Shown in pieces: positions 22,006-33,150 of a stretch of 64,000 bases of DNA. Source of the stretch: Bisporella sp. PMI_857. Its lineage: Eukaryota > Ascomycota > Leotiomycetes > Helotiales > Helotiaceae. The notes under the pieces were generated by a model. The model was not told the DNA's origin. It did no database searches and was given only the letters and a program-made list of their open reading frames with translations. Position 1 is the first letter of the stretch, and every line of letters begins with the position of its first letter. Made by a program: the position numbers and the translations under genes. The stretch spans positions 186,001 through 250,000 of the forward strand of contig JAJSPD010000055.1 in assembly GCA_021307315.1 (NCBI GenBank), read 5' to 3'.

Positions 22006-25000
22006 ATGTTTGTAAGATATCCCCAACCGATCGGCGCTCCAACTATGTTATCTAGTTACTTATATTGCAGGTTAGTACATCAAAAACACAAAAGCTATTG
22101 TCATCGCCGTCGCTAGCTGTATTTTAACTTCAGGATGCCATGCGGTCGACTATAAAGAGCATACGTCTTTCGTTAACCCGGAAAACATCTATCGCCCTTC
22201 AGTTCGATACTGGTGAGAGCTCACATTTTGACATATAACCTTCCTGAAGAGCACCCTGACCTTCTTCACAGGCTTCCAGATGCATCAATATCCACAGAAG
22301 TCCTCAGAAATGACATTAAAGACTTGGCAGGAGTTGGGATAGGAGGCCTCGAATTCGTGCCGTTCTATATGTATGGCCTTCCAACAGGAGGTACACCTCC
22401 AACTAATGTATGTGATATCAATTTACATTCTTCGAATACCTAAACCGCCAGTTGCAATATCCAAGTTCTAGGGTGATGCGTTCCTACCACCATCCTGTAT
22501 CAATGGTAAATGGCTAAATAAAGGCGCTGCTAGTGGGACACATACGGGTATGGGACCCTTGCTTATAAGCAGGTCTTTGATGCGGCGCTTAAGGCATCTG
22601 AAGAGCAGCAGCTGCTAATGAGCTTTGCTCTTGGAGCGAATCAGGGCCAGGGAAGTCCAGCAAAAATGGAATCTAAAGGGCTCGCAAAGGAATTGGTATG
22701 CGTAATTGGCATAAGAACAGTCTTGTGGCAGAAGCATCACTAAACAACTGTAGGCGTATTCTAGTATCGTCGTACCATCCGGTTCTAATTTTTCAGGGGG
22801 ACTTCCCCTTCCTGTTTCACACGCTCCTTCTGAAGCCAGTATCGCAACCTTCATGCATAAGACGGTGGATCGTATTGAGCAGAAACTTGTTGCTGTAATC
22901 GCAGGAAGAATTGAGCAAGGTAAGCGAAATTAGACTCTTCACATCTTTTGCTACTCTAGCTTAATGCATTATCAGTTCTTGAATCGAGCTATCTCATCGT
23001 CTCTCAGAATATATCGGTGCCAGTTAATGATACATATCTTGAAGAAAGCTCTCTTGTCGATATCACTTCAAGTGTCGTTGAAGGAGAGTTATCATTCCAA
23101 CCATTGGGGTCTGGTGATTGGCAGATTATGGCCTTCTATGAAAGATACACCAACCAAAAATCTTGCACAGGGGCCCCAAATCCAGATACCATCATTGCAA
23201 ATGGGTCATGGATCGTAGACCATTTCAGCGACATTGGCGCTAAGGTCACGACTGATTTCATTGATCAGAATGTACTTGATAGTAATAACCAAAAAGCACT
23301 CAACAAGATCGGACAATATGGTGAGTTATCTTGTCCTTCATTCGTTTTAAATTTTAATAACAGGCATAGTATGGGAAGACAGCATGGAAATGATAGCCAC
23401 CGCTTGGTGGACACCAGACTTCTTGACGGAATTCGAAGCTCGACGAAATTACAGCCTTTCTAAGTACTTGCCATTTATTTACAACGGAGAGAATTTCTGG
23501 GGCCAACTCATCCCAACTTACGTGAATAGAACTTATTTAGGAAATGGGACCGATGGTGGCAAAAGTGTCAATGATGATTATAGGACCACGCTCACCGAGC
23601 TCCATGAAAGGTATATTAGTCACATGCAAAATTGGTCTCACAGGAGAGGACTGAAGTTCTCAAACCAACCTGCATACAACCTGCCGCTTGACATGGTTAG
23701 TTATTTACCCTTACATTTTTGCCCTTGGCAAAAAGATAAGAAGGGGAAAGGGCAAACAATGCTGTATTATGTCAGCTAATCCGTACACAGGCTGCGATTA
23801 TCCCACTCATTGACACCCCAGAGACAGAATCTCTTGGATTTTCCACACTGGATCAGCTTCGTCAATTCACAGGTCCAGCCCACGTCTCGAATAAAAAAGT
23901 CATTTCTTCCGAGACTGGAGCTATCGTGATAGGCACTTCTGCATATTCACAAACAATGCCGGATCTTCTTGCAAAAATTAATTTGCAGTTAGTTTCTGGT
24001 GTTAATGCATTTGTTTTACATGGAATGCCATATTCTGGCGAGTATGCAGGAACCACATGGCCAGGTTATACACCGTTTTTCTATGTTGTCACGGAAATGC
24101 ACTCAAAGGCTCAACCTGCTTGGAATACATATAAATCTTCCATGGACTACATTGCAAGGAATAGTTTGATCTCTCAAATCGGAACGTCCAGAATCGACAT
24201 CGCATTCTTAACCACAGCTGAGGCTTTCAAACTCCCAGCCTTTGATACTTCCTCATTAACTAGTGCGGGTAAGCATCAACACTGTCGTTTAGCTAGTGCC
24301 ATAACTAACATATAATAAGGCTATTCATACGAGTACATTGCACCTTTGAACCTCAATCTGAAAAGTTCAACAATTTCTAATAGAATTCTCGCACCGTACG
24401 GGCCCGCATTCAAGGCACTGGTAATCGATGGCGCGTCTTCCGTTCCATACGACACAGTGTCCAAGCTCGAAAATTACGTAAAGCAAGGCTTCCCAATCGT
24501 TTTCTTGAAATCTGTCCCAAGTAAAATCACTGGAATTTGTCTTCCACCAAGCTGCGACGCCAAAAAGTTTCAGTCTCGCTTGAACAAACTTGTCGCCGAG
24601 AATCCTACAACTGTTGGAATTAGCGCCTCAATCGATGCTATACCTCAATTCCTATCAACACTTAAGATAAATCCCAGAGTAGCGTTTACTGGTGGCAGCT
24701 GGTTCTATACCATGTGGAAAAGCATCCCAGATTCCTCTGCTGAGTATATCTACTTTTGGAATCCGGATCGTGCCGCAAAAGCAAGCTTCAGTGTCGAATT
24801 TCAGGAAACCCGATATCCATCGAAAGTTGACGCTTGGACTGGAGCATACAACCCTGTCGTCGAGTACAAAAGAACCGGGAATAAAATTTCCATGGTGTTG
24901 AACCTCAAAGGAAATGAAAGCACCATTCTTGCTTTTTTTACTGACCAAAGTTTTTATGGCCAACAATATTCGGGTGTGTCCGTTGTGGAGTCAGATAAGA

Positions 25001-25617
25001 ATGTCCTTGCATTTGAAAGTAAGAATCATGGCATTACCGCTCACGTCATTGGCGATAGTTCCATCACGCTTTCAAATGCCAAGGTTGTGCAGATATATGC
25101 CAAAGTTCCCGATCCGTTCACGCTTAGAGCCTGGAACATCACAATCGAAGACTGGCAACCCACATCAAACTTCTTAAGCATGGATACCCAAATAGTCAAG
25201 CACACTATTCTCAACACTGAACTCAAACCCTGGACCGAGTATCAACTACCTAATACATCCGGAATCGGTCACTATACTACGGCCTTCAACCTTATATCCC
25301 TGAACGCCAAGCTTGCTCTTGGAACCATTCAGCACACTGTCAAGGCTTTCCTCAACGGCCACGAGCTCCCGCCGATCAATATTTTTGATCCGACCATTGA
25401 TATTTCAGCGTATTCTCGTATCGGCACAAATCTATTGCAAATCGATGTGTCAACCACCCTTTTCAATGCAGTGAAGTCTCGAGGGTCGATCATTAAGACA
25501 GCCGACGTTCCTGCCTCACTTTCCAATCCACTGTTATCTGAGAATACCTCTAGTGTAGATTATGGGTTGTTGGGACCAGTAGTTGTGACGCCGTACAAGC
25601 CTATGAAGGTGGTATGA
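22006..25617 (+). CDS. Large secreted protein, GH106 (alpha-L-rhamnosidase)-like
   Basis: A nine-exon model, join(22006..22011,22076..22212,22272..22407,22534..22695,22754..22919,22976..23320,23364..23695,23791..24268,24320..25617), is GT-AG and in phase throughout and gives 1019 aa. The leader KAIVIAVASCILTSGCHA is a signal peptide. The block RPSVRYWLPDASISTEVL, then GVGIGGLEFVPFYMYG, YGTLAYKQVFDAALKASEEQ and LLMSFALGANQGQG, is the N-terminal pattern of fungal proteins related to GH106. AFLNGHELPPINIFDP and GTNLLQIDV near the C-terminus fit a galactose-binding-like beta-sandwich. GH106 enzymes remove rhamnose from pectic rhamnogalacturonan; activity here is inferred. No ATG lies in frame in the signal-peptide exon, so the start needs a 6-nt first exon (Met-Phe) before GTAAGA. 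That exon is the weakest part of the model. Confidence 0.68.
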
Positions 25618-27129
25618 GTAGGATTGGTAGAATAGTTGTCACATGTCACTAGTCAAAGAGAGAAGGCCATTGAGAAAATTGTACCTTCTTAAGTCTTCCA
25701 TAGCTACAAGCCGACACTACTCAAAAAAATACATAGTCACATGAATTCCCACCTATTTCGTCAATCAACTAAGCCAAAAGGTTGCAGCCCCTCTGTCAAC
25801 AAATAAGCGGAAGGGTTCGGAGATTTATCCGAGTTTCCTAACGCTGAGGATTACATTTAGACGCTGTGTATTTGTTTGTTTTTGTTTTTGTCAAGCGCCA
25901 TCACCGAGACCTTGTAAGACCTGCCAATTCCTATGAGCGTCTCAGGCAAGAATGGTAGGAGAGACTCAGGACGGTCCCATCCAGAGACCAGTCTATGAGC
26001 AGACTTTCAAAAGATAATCCAATTCTCAGGCAAAGGAATCAGCTTCGTGCGGCCACTACCCAAAAAGAGGATTTGTAGTAGGATATGACGACAAAGCATT
26101 TTCCGAAAAGGAGCAAGAGTACATGAATTTGCACTGCAGAATCAAACTGAAGTATCGACCATAAATTTCAGATAAGGCAAAAACACAGTTACTAGCCATA
26201 ATAGAGTTTTCGAGGCTAAATCGTTCTGAAAGTGGCTGGTACACTGCTCACGGTAAGATGGTTGGTGCCTTGGGTAGACCCTAAAGGTTAAGGGTTGTTT
26301 GTTTAGACCACCACCAGGCATGAAATGAAGGAGAAGATGCGACTTTGTCAATAAACCCTTGTACAAGTTGCTCTTTCTTAATACTACTAGTTTTTCCAAA
26401 GCGATAAAAAGGACTTTGTTTTTAATTCAAAGCAAGCCTGGAACTCCGAATTGAAGACTTCAGTACTGAAGCTTTCGCCACAATATATATTAATTCTACC
26501 CAATCTATATACACTTCTTCGAAAACCTTGTTTACATTCCACAAGCGATCGAGTCCAAGATAGGGAAAGCTAAGCAAAGAAAAAACTCGCAAAGTCTACG
26601 GAACATGAGGCGAGAAAACGATAGTAGGTTATAGCGATCTGGTCACGTCGATAGTCTTCTCACGCGACTCAAAGCTGCTGACATTTGCATCAAGAGACAA
26701 TAATATCGAGATCTGAGAGGTGGCTACTGGCTACCTCTAGCAAAATAAAGTAGCCAATAGCTATATCAGAAGGTTTCTATTTGATAATGTGGACTCAGAC
26801 CTTAGTTCAGACATCGACCTTATTAGGAAATAGATAGAACTAACATTTCTACTTCGTCAAAAGTTTCACAAGAGGGTAGAGGCAACAGCGATTGCCATGG
26901 GTTGAGCATTAGGGAATGATGGATCACATGGAACCCACAAAAATTCCTCAGGTTGCCACCTGATTATCAGGCTAAAAGTTGTGATATTTATCAATTGGCA
27001 TTGGCATTGGCATTGGCATTGGCAGTTGCTGTTAGCTGTCGATCTGGGGATTCTTCATTAAGTATGATCCGTGAGAGATGAATTACAAATCAAAAATAAC
27101 TTCCATCTAGATGCACCATAGCAACAACT
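25618..27129. other. Intergenic, no gene recognised
   Basis: 1.5 kb between convergent genes, with only short non-family open frames plus the hexanucleotide repeat listed separately. Confidence 0.4.
26994..27023. repeat. Hexanucleotide tandem repeat (ATTGGC)5
   Basis: Five perfect ATTGGC units lie about 110 bp beyond the stop codon of the CE16-like gene. A likely length-variable microsatellite. Confidence 0.9.
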
Positions 27130-28305
27130 TTAAAACCAAGGAGCTCCCACCGTGTCAGCAACTTCTTGGGCCAAAATACGGTGAATCACAATAGCCGGAT
27201 GATAGTCGTTATACCATAAGCAGCTGAGACCATCTTCGGCGTAGCAATAATTATTAGGCGCCCCATATGCAGTAGGGTTGTCCAAAGCTTTGTTATACGC
27301 TGTTCCTGCCTCGACAAGCCAAGCGCTCACCCCCGGATTTTTGGCCTTGAAGCTCGCCAGATTCGCCCTCATCAAGTCGTTATACTTATCAACAGCGGCA
27401 GAGAGCTTCTCCCTGACGCTGTCAGACTGGGAGAGAAAGAGAGGGGTCCGATGTTGGGCTATGCTGTTGTGTTAACATATATTAGCAATTACATTTATAT
27501 TGCACTTACGGGCGCATGTAAGAATAACAAAGTGCTTAGCTCCGAGTCCAACCAGGGTCTGGAGCTGATCAAAATATTTCTGCGAGACACTCGCATATAC
27601 AGAAGTAGTATTACTCCAGTCATACGACCGGCCAACATCGTTGTTAGCGATCCATACTGCGACCAGTAAATTAGAGGGGTTCCAAGGGGCTGTGTTGCTT
27701 TTAAGCCATGTTTCAACCTCGTCAAGCTCATCCACAAAATCCCATGGGGAAGGTACTAGAGACGAGTCGGTTGTGGCTCCTCCTACTGCCTGATTATAAG
27801 TAAGAGTGAGGCTGGTGTTTAGAGTGGTGGTCAAGAAACCAAGCCAGTTATACCCGCCACTAGTGGTCAATCCAGGAAGGGATGGATTTCCGATGGGGTT
27901 AGCTTCTGAAGGTCCAGGCCCATATATGTCAAAGCCGGTTTGGGTTGTGGAGCTTCCACTATACGGTTACAATAGTCAGTGGGAGAAAGAGCGTGTATCT
28001 ATAGGAGAGAAAGGCGCACAATGCGAGCAAGTAGTTTGTCGTTGCTTGACCTTCCAGGACCGCCGCTACTAGTAAAGAATTAACGATACTCTTAAAATCA
28101 CCTGCAAACTCTGCAATCCGTACACAGTAGATTATATCCGTTATCTGGCCAGGGACGATGCGGCATATATCCTGCTTTGATTCTCACTCTGGGTGCTGGA
28201 AACAGACGTGCACTTACTCTGATTACTCCGTCCCACTAACGCCGCAGCTCTCACGCCGGAGGCAAGGCTTATAATGGGCAAAATCGCAGCCTCAATCCAA
28301 AGCAT
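27130..28305 (-). CDS. Secreted CE16-like SGNH esterase, block I altered
   Basis: The model complement(join(27130..27458,27510..27958,28102..28144,28218..28305)) gives 302 aa. The leader MLWIEAAILPIISLASGVRA is a signal peptide. The body matches fungal acetylesterases of family CE16: TQTGFDIYGPGPSEANPIGN, GGYNWLGFLTT, AVWIANNDVGRSYDW (block III, where Gly is replaced by Ala) and LWYNDYHPAIVIH with the catalytic Asp and His. The usual GDSY of block I appears as GSST, and the strand before it (normally F-x-FGDS) is replaced by a Cys-rich 43-nt exon (NLLCTDCRVC) whose junctions are the least certain. CE16 enzymes deacetylate plant oligosaccharides outside the cell. The gene may be degenerating, or its 5' splicing may differ from this model. 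Confidence 0.68.
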
Positions 28306-29410
28306 TTTCGTGAATATATCAACAAATTATCTCTTAGTAGGATCGATGAGCAAAAGATGAAGGCGACATATGCTTTTAATAGTTTTCTTCTCCGGATACA
28401 GCCCCTCATCTTTAAACTTTCGTACAGGGCGAAAAATTGTACGCAGGATATATATATGTACCGAGGGAAAGTGCTGTACACCTACCAGGAACTCTAGAAT
28501 TATCCACCTCTAATGTGAACTTCTTTACTGACAATCATTTGGGCTTGTACGAAAGCAGTGACAAGCATCCGTATCATCGGCAATAAATATAAGACCGACT
28601 CGCGCTCTACTCTCACTGTGCCTTGAGTACAGCCCTTGGAAATCTCAGGGCCTAGTAACGCTTGGACCGACCACCTCCATGCTCTAGTACAAAAAAGAAC
28701 GTATTACCGATGCTTGCAACTATATCCTCTTAATGATGCTGCAACTTCCCATCTAGCCACCTAGGGAGTGAACCGAGATGCATGGTACACTTTCTTGCAG
28801 TTTAGTGCATCTTGCAAGGTGCATTTTAAGCCTTGTTCATTTCATCCTTATATTCTACGTCATTGAAAGACATCTCAGGTAGGCTATTTCTGAGCCATAG
28901 GTTTTTAGTCAAGAACTCCAAGCGTCCTCAGCTGGAAGAACGACAAGTGCTTCTCTTGCAGGGCTTCTGTTCACGGGAGGTAATGGCTGCTTTACAAAGA
29001 TTATCACCCATTTGTATAGTTAATTGTATCCCATGTTCGACGCGAGCTTACTTTAGATGGCGATTGTGTAGAGAACCAGGCGCCACCCAGTTGATCTCGA
29101 CACTACCCCGCATCATATCCCACTTTTAAAATTGTTGCTAACTTCAAATTTTTTTTTAATATGTGAGATGGTATCCTGCAACCGCCAAATTTGGCTAGGC
29201 AGAGTGGCGAAATAGTAATCACGTGAAGCTACATGTAAATTAGGCCAAAGAGTGGTCTTGGCGTGCGCGATAAGCGGCCGCAAGATCCGCGCTACTCCAC
29301 TTGTATCTTATCAGCAGAAAAAAAGTCCTCGCCTTACCAGAATTTCGAGCTCGGGCGGACTTGAGAGTCGCAAACCTCGAACAAGTCAATTGCACATTTA
29401 AATCAACAGA
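28306..29410. other. Divergent promoter region, no gene recognised
   Basis: About 1.1 kb between the divergent CE16-like and NOP2 genes. No open frame with family resemblance is seen. Confidence 0.4.
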
Positions 29411-31441
29411 ATGGGTGTGGGAAGACGTATGAAGAAGCAGGGGCCCCCTGAGCCCCTTGACGAAGCCCATTTTACAAACTTGAAGCGCAAAGCTGGAATG
29501 TCTGTTATGGAGTCGAGGCGAGAAAGTGAGAAAAACGCACCGAATCCCAAAAGACGGAGATCAAATGGCGAGGAAAAGAACAAAGATTTGAACGCTAAGC
29601 AGAATGGCAAGTCGAAGCCCGCATTCACCAATTCTGTACCTGTGCCATCACAAAAAGCTGCGACCAAGAATTCGAGAAAGCCGGAAGCAATTCCACTGCC
29701 AGCGTCAGACGATGAGGATGACGATGATTCAGATGCTGCCGATCTGATGAATGATGAGTTTGATGTGTCAGGTTCAGATGCTGAGATTGGCGGTCTGGAC
29801 GATGCATTAGATTCCGGATCCGAGGTTTATGATTCCGAAGACGACCATGCGCACAAGGCTATGTTCTCTGAAGACGAGGATGAATCCGATGCAGAGGAGA
29901 AGCTCACGGCCGCAAATATTGTAGGTTTGACAAGGAAGCTGGATGCAGAGCAGGCACAGCAAGCGGCGGAGGCAGAAGCAGAGTTACAAGAAGCAGCTTT
30001 ACAGACGAATATCGAAGGTGATCGGGTGATGCTGGATGATTCCGATGATGAAGAAGGAGGGTTGAAAACCAATGCGCTACTGGCGCCGGATCTACAGATG
30101 CTCAGACAGAGAATCACTGACACAATACGAGTACTGAAAGATAAAGTCAACTTTGCAAAGTATGCGGAGGAGGGGCGGTCAAGAGCAGAATATGAGGCGC
30201 AAGTGATCAAGGATATATGTTTGTACTATGGATACAGCCCATTCCTCTGTCAGCTACTTTTCAATTTGTTTCCTCCTAGCGAAGCATTTGCTTTCTTTGA
30301 GGCCAATGAAACACCTCGGCCAGTTGTTATCCGCACCAACACAATTCGCACCCACAGACGAGACCTTGCCCAGGCCTTGATCAACCGAGGAGTCACACTT
30401 GAGCCAGTAGGAAAATGGTCCAAAGTCGGACTACAAATCTTCGAGAGCGCTGTGCCTCTTGGTGCAACTCCCGAATATCTAGCCGGCCACTACATCTTAC
30501 AAGCCGCTTCCTCATTCCTCCCAGTTATGGCTTTAGCACCCCAAGAAAACGAACGCGTCCTCGACATGGCATCGGCTCCTGGTGGAAAGACAACACATAT
30601 GGCAGCATTGATGAAGAACACTGGCTGTATATTCGCAAATGATAGCAACAAAGCTCGTGCAAAAGGTTTGATCGGTAACATCCACCGTCTCGGAGTCAAG
30701 AACACGGTAGTCTGCAACTATGATGCGAGAGAATTTCCTAAGGTTATTGGTGGCTTCGACAGAGTCCTTCTAGACGCACCATGTTCCGGCACAGGAGTCA
30801 TTGCCAAGGACCCCAGTGTCAAGACCAACAAGACGGAAAAAGATTTCATCATGCTCCCTCATCTACAAAAGCAACTTCTTCTTGCAGCTATTGATTCTGT
30901 GGACCATACCAGCAAGACCGGCGGTTATATCGTCTACTCCACATGTTCCGTCACCGTCGAAGAGAACGAGCAGGTCGTGCAATACGCACTCACCAAGCGA
31001 CCAAACGTCAAACTTGTTGAGACGGGCTTAGCATTCGGAGTCGAGGGCAAAACTGCCTATCGAGGCAAGATCTTCGACAAATCCCTCAGCATGACACGTC
31101 GCTACTATCCACACACCTACAACGTTGACGGATTCTTCGTCTCGAAGTTCAAGAAGACGGGACCGTCGCCGAAGGGCAGCACAGCGGGTGTTACAACGGC
31201 CCCACCGCGTGAGCAGATCGATGAGATGGATGTTGATAAGCACCCTGTTCCTGAGACCGAGGAGGAGCCTGAGGATGAGTTTGGTGGGTTCGAAAGTGAA
31301 GAGGATAATGAATATATGGAGAGAGCAAAGAAGGCGATGTTGAGGAGGAAGGGTATTGATCCGAAATCGAGGTTGGGCGATCAGGGCAAGAAGGGCGTCA
31401 ACGGCGCAAAAAAGTCAAGTAAGGGCAGCAAAGCTAAGTAG
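29411..31441 (+). CDS. nop2: Nop2, nucleolar 25S rRNA (cytosine-5) methyltransferase
   Basis: An intronless frame of 676 codons. The N-terminal 230 residues are basic then strongly acidic (DDEDDDDSDAADLMNDEFD), as in Nop2. The central part has the pre-catalytic PRPVVIRTNTIRTHRRDLA block, then LDMASAPGGKTTHMAAL (SAM binding, about residue 383), FDRVLLDAPCSGTGVIAKDP (motif IV Cys, about residue 457) and YIVYSTCSVTVEENEQVVQY (motif VI catalytic Cys, about residue 511), closing with RRYYPHTYNVDGFFVSKFKK. The Lys-rich tail fits nucleolar localisation. The yeast enzyme methylates a cytosine of 25S rRNA and is essential for 60S assembly. Length and motif order are as in the family. Promoter bidirectionality with the CE16 gene is possible but looks incidental. 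Confidence 0.96.
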   Translation: MGVGRRMKKQGPPEPLDEAHFTNLKRKAGMSVMESRRESEKNAPNPKRRRSNGEEKNKDLNAKQNGKSKPAFTNSVPVPSQKAATKNSRKPEAIPLPASDDEDDDDSDAADLMNDEFDVSGSDAEIGGLDDALDSGSEVYDSEDDHAHKAMFSEDEDESDAEEKLTAANIVGLTRKLDAEQAQQAAEAEAELQEAALQTNIEGDRVMLDDSDDEEGGLKTNALLAPDLQMLRQRITDTIRVLKDKVNFAKYAEEGRSRAEYEAQVIKDICLYYGYSPFLCQLLFNLFPPSEAFAFFEANETPRPVVIRTNTIRTHRRDLAQALINRGVTLEPVGKWSKVGLQIFESAVPLGATPEYLAGHYILQAASSFLPVMALAPQENERVLDMASAPGGKTTHMAALMKNTGCIFANDSNKARAKGLIGNIHRLGVKNTVVCNYDAREFPKVIGGFDRVLLDAPCSGTGVIAKDPSVKTNKTEKDFIMLPHLQKQLLLAAIDSVDHTSKTGGYIVYSTCSVTVEENEQVVQYALTKRPNVKLVETGLAFGVEGKTAYRGKIFDKSLSMTRRYYPHTYNVDGFFVSKFKKTGPSPKGSTAGVTTAPPREQIDEMDVDKHPVPETEEEPEDEFGGFESEEDNEYMERAKKAMLRRKGIDPKSRLGDQGKKGVNGAKKSSKGSKAK

Positions 31442-31978
31442 ATAGCGAAAGCCGAAGTTGAAATATGAAGTCATTGGGAACTCTGATGACACAAAGTGGA
31501 AATATTTGTGATTTACATGCTGTTCTGGCGTTCTAGCCTCTGTCTTCTCACCGCATTGAGTACCATATTTTGAAGAGGCCATCCATCCTCCAATTTACGT
31601 TTGCTTACGGCTATGGCGATGCCGTCACTGAGTCGTCTTCTTGTTCTTTCACTGCTTTCAACATTTCAAAGGAGACACCACAAGCCGTCTATATACAGAA
31701 AGATAATCACATTCCAGTCTATATTAGACTCAATCAAGGATTCCGAAGGGACTCCCAATGCCCACTCAGCCTTCCCATTCTCCTCAGGACTGGTTAAAGA
31801 AATGACAAGAAGTCGCCTCTCGCTTACTTACACCCCTTCTTCGTAATGGAATTTCGTATGCCTTTCTGCTTGTCCTCGGACTACGTTGTTATGCTACATT
31901 ACTTCGTCAGAATATTGCCGGACTCCTAACCGCCCTTTTGCTTGTAATGGGGCATTACAAACCTTCTCAGCAGTTCTC
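31442..31978. other. Intergenic, no gene recognised
   Basis: 3' flank of NOP2 meeting the 3' end of the ankyrin pseudogene. Only short, non-family open frames are present. Confidence 0.4.
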
Positions 31979-33008
31979 TCACCCCTCATTCCAATTGCCC
32001 TCTTCCACCTCGTGCAGCATCCGCCACTCAAGCGCCGTCTCCCAGTGCTGTCCCATCGTAAAGCAATATCCCACCTTCGTCTTGTCCGCGCCGTTGCGCA
32101 ACAAGTGCTCTACCCCTTCTACCCAGCCGGGCGCAGCCGCTTAGTGCAAAGGTGCCCCTTACGTCCTTTTGAGTACTGTTTGGGAAAGTCTTCGTCTTCA
32201 AACTCGATCTTGTTGACGTCGAGGCATTTTCCAACGACTAAATACTCCACAATCTTCATTCGCTCGCTGGTTTGGCGTCTTCGGCGACGGTTGCACTACC
32301 ATAATTGCCGCCTGGTGCTGCTGAGTGAACGGCATTGATGTTTTCCAGGTGTGCACCACTTTCCATTAACATCTTAAACATGTCGAATGTGGTGCCACCA
32401 GTCGCGTACTCAATAAGGTAGCTGAGAATGCCATCCCGGTCAAGCTTCGTTTAATGTTATAAGACACATTTTGATTGCCTGGTAGTTGACATTTGCGCCG
32501 TTCTTCAGGAGTATCTCGAGTTTTTCCTTATCTTTGATTGCTTCTCTTATAAAAAAGAAGTCATCATAGGAACTTTCATAACACGCTCATGGATAAGAAC
32601 TCACATCAACGGTGTTAGATCAGAAAAGGAATCTTCGTTGTCTAGATCTTTTGCAATCAAGTTTGTCAATGTTGATCTTGGTACGAGTTCACACCACTCA
32701 AGTATCCAAAGCTATTACAAATAAAAGTTTAAAGAACGGATGCCAAACTTTCAAAAATAAAAACAGAATCGAGCCGCTTGTTGTTAACTTTATGCAAGGC
32801 AAGGAGGCTAAATTTAGATGATATCAAGGTAAACAAGCAGAAGATGTATAAGGGTTCCTGTACCAACAAGGATCGGGATCAGCCTCCTCTCATATTGTTT
32901 AAATACTGTGTCGGATTGCTACTCACCGGTAATAAGTTTCAACTGAACGTTAAATTCTCCTCCCGGAGAAGACCCTCCGTCAAGAAACCAAAACCTATTG
33001 GATGCCAT
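31979..33008 (-). pseudogene. Ankyrin-repeat gene remnant
   Basis: On the minus strand an ATG at 33008 opens MASNRFWFLDGGSSPGG, followed by broken pieces: LIAKDLDNEDSFSDLTPL (before a GT donor), EAIKDKEKLEILLKNGANVN (an ankyrin repeat core), MFKMLMESGAHLENINAVHS, MKIVEYLVVGKCLDVNKIE, and finally WVEGVEHLLRNGADKTK with a typical C-terminal cap ALEWRMLHEVEE. The LLKNGANVN and LLRNGADKT motifs are diagnostic of ankyrin repeats. Moving between pieces needs several frame changes (for example at about 32150 and 32245) and there are stops, so the gene is broken. It sits 140 bp downstream of the HET-ankyrin gene on the same strand. Confidence 0.6.
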
Positions 33009-33150
33009 GATACATGGGGCTAGAATATAGGTATGTATGCGTCGTTGTATTCCACCCCTGGCCGATTACTCACTAATTTGTAGAATTCACTCCCATATGT
33101 TCCACAGTTTCCATTGTCCCCATGTTTTTACAAGTGACCGCTTGCTTATT

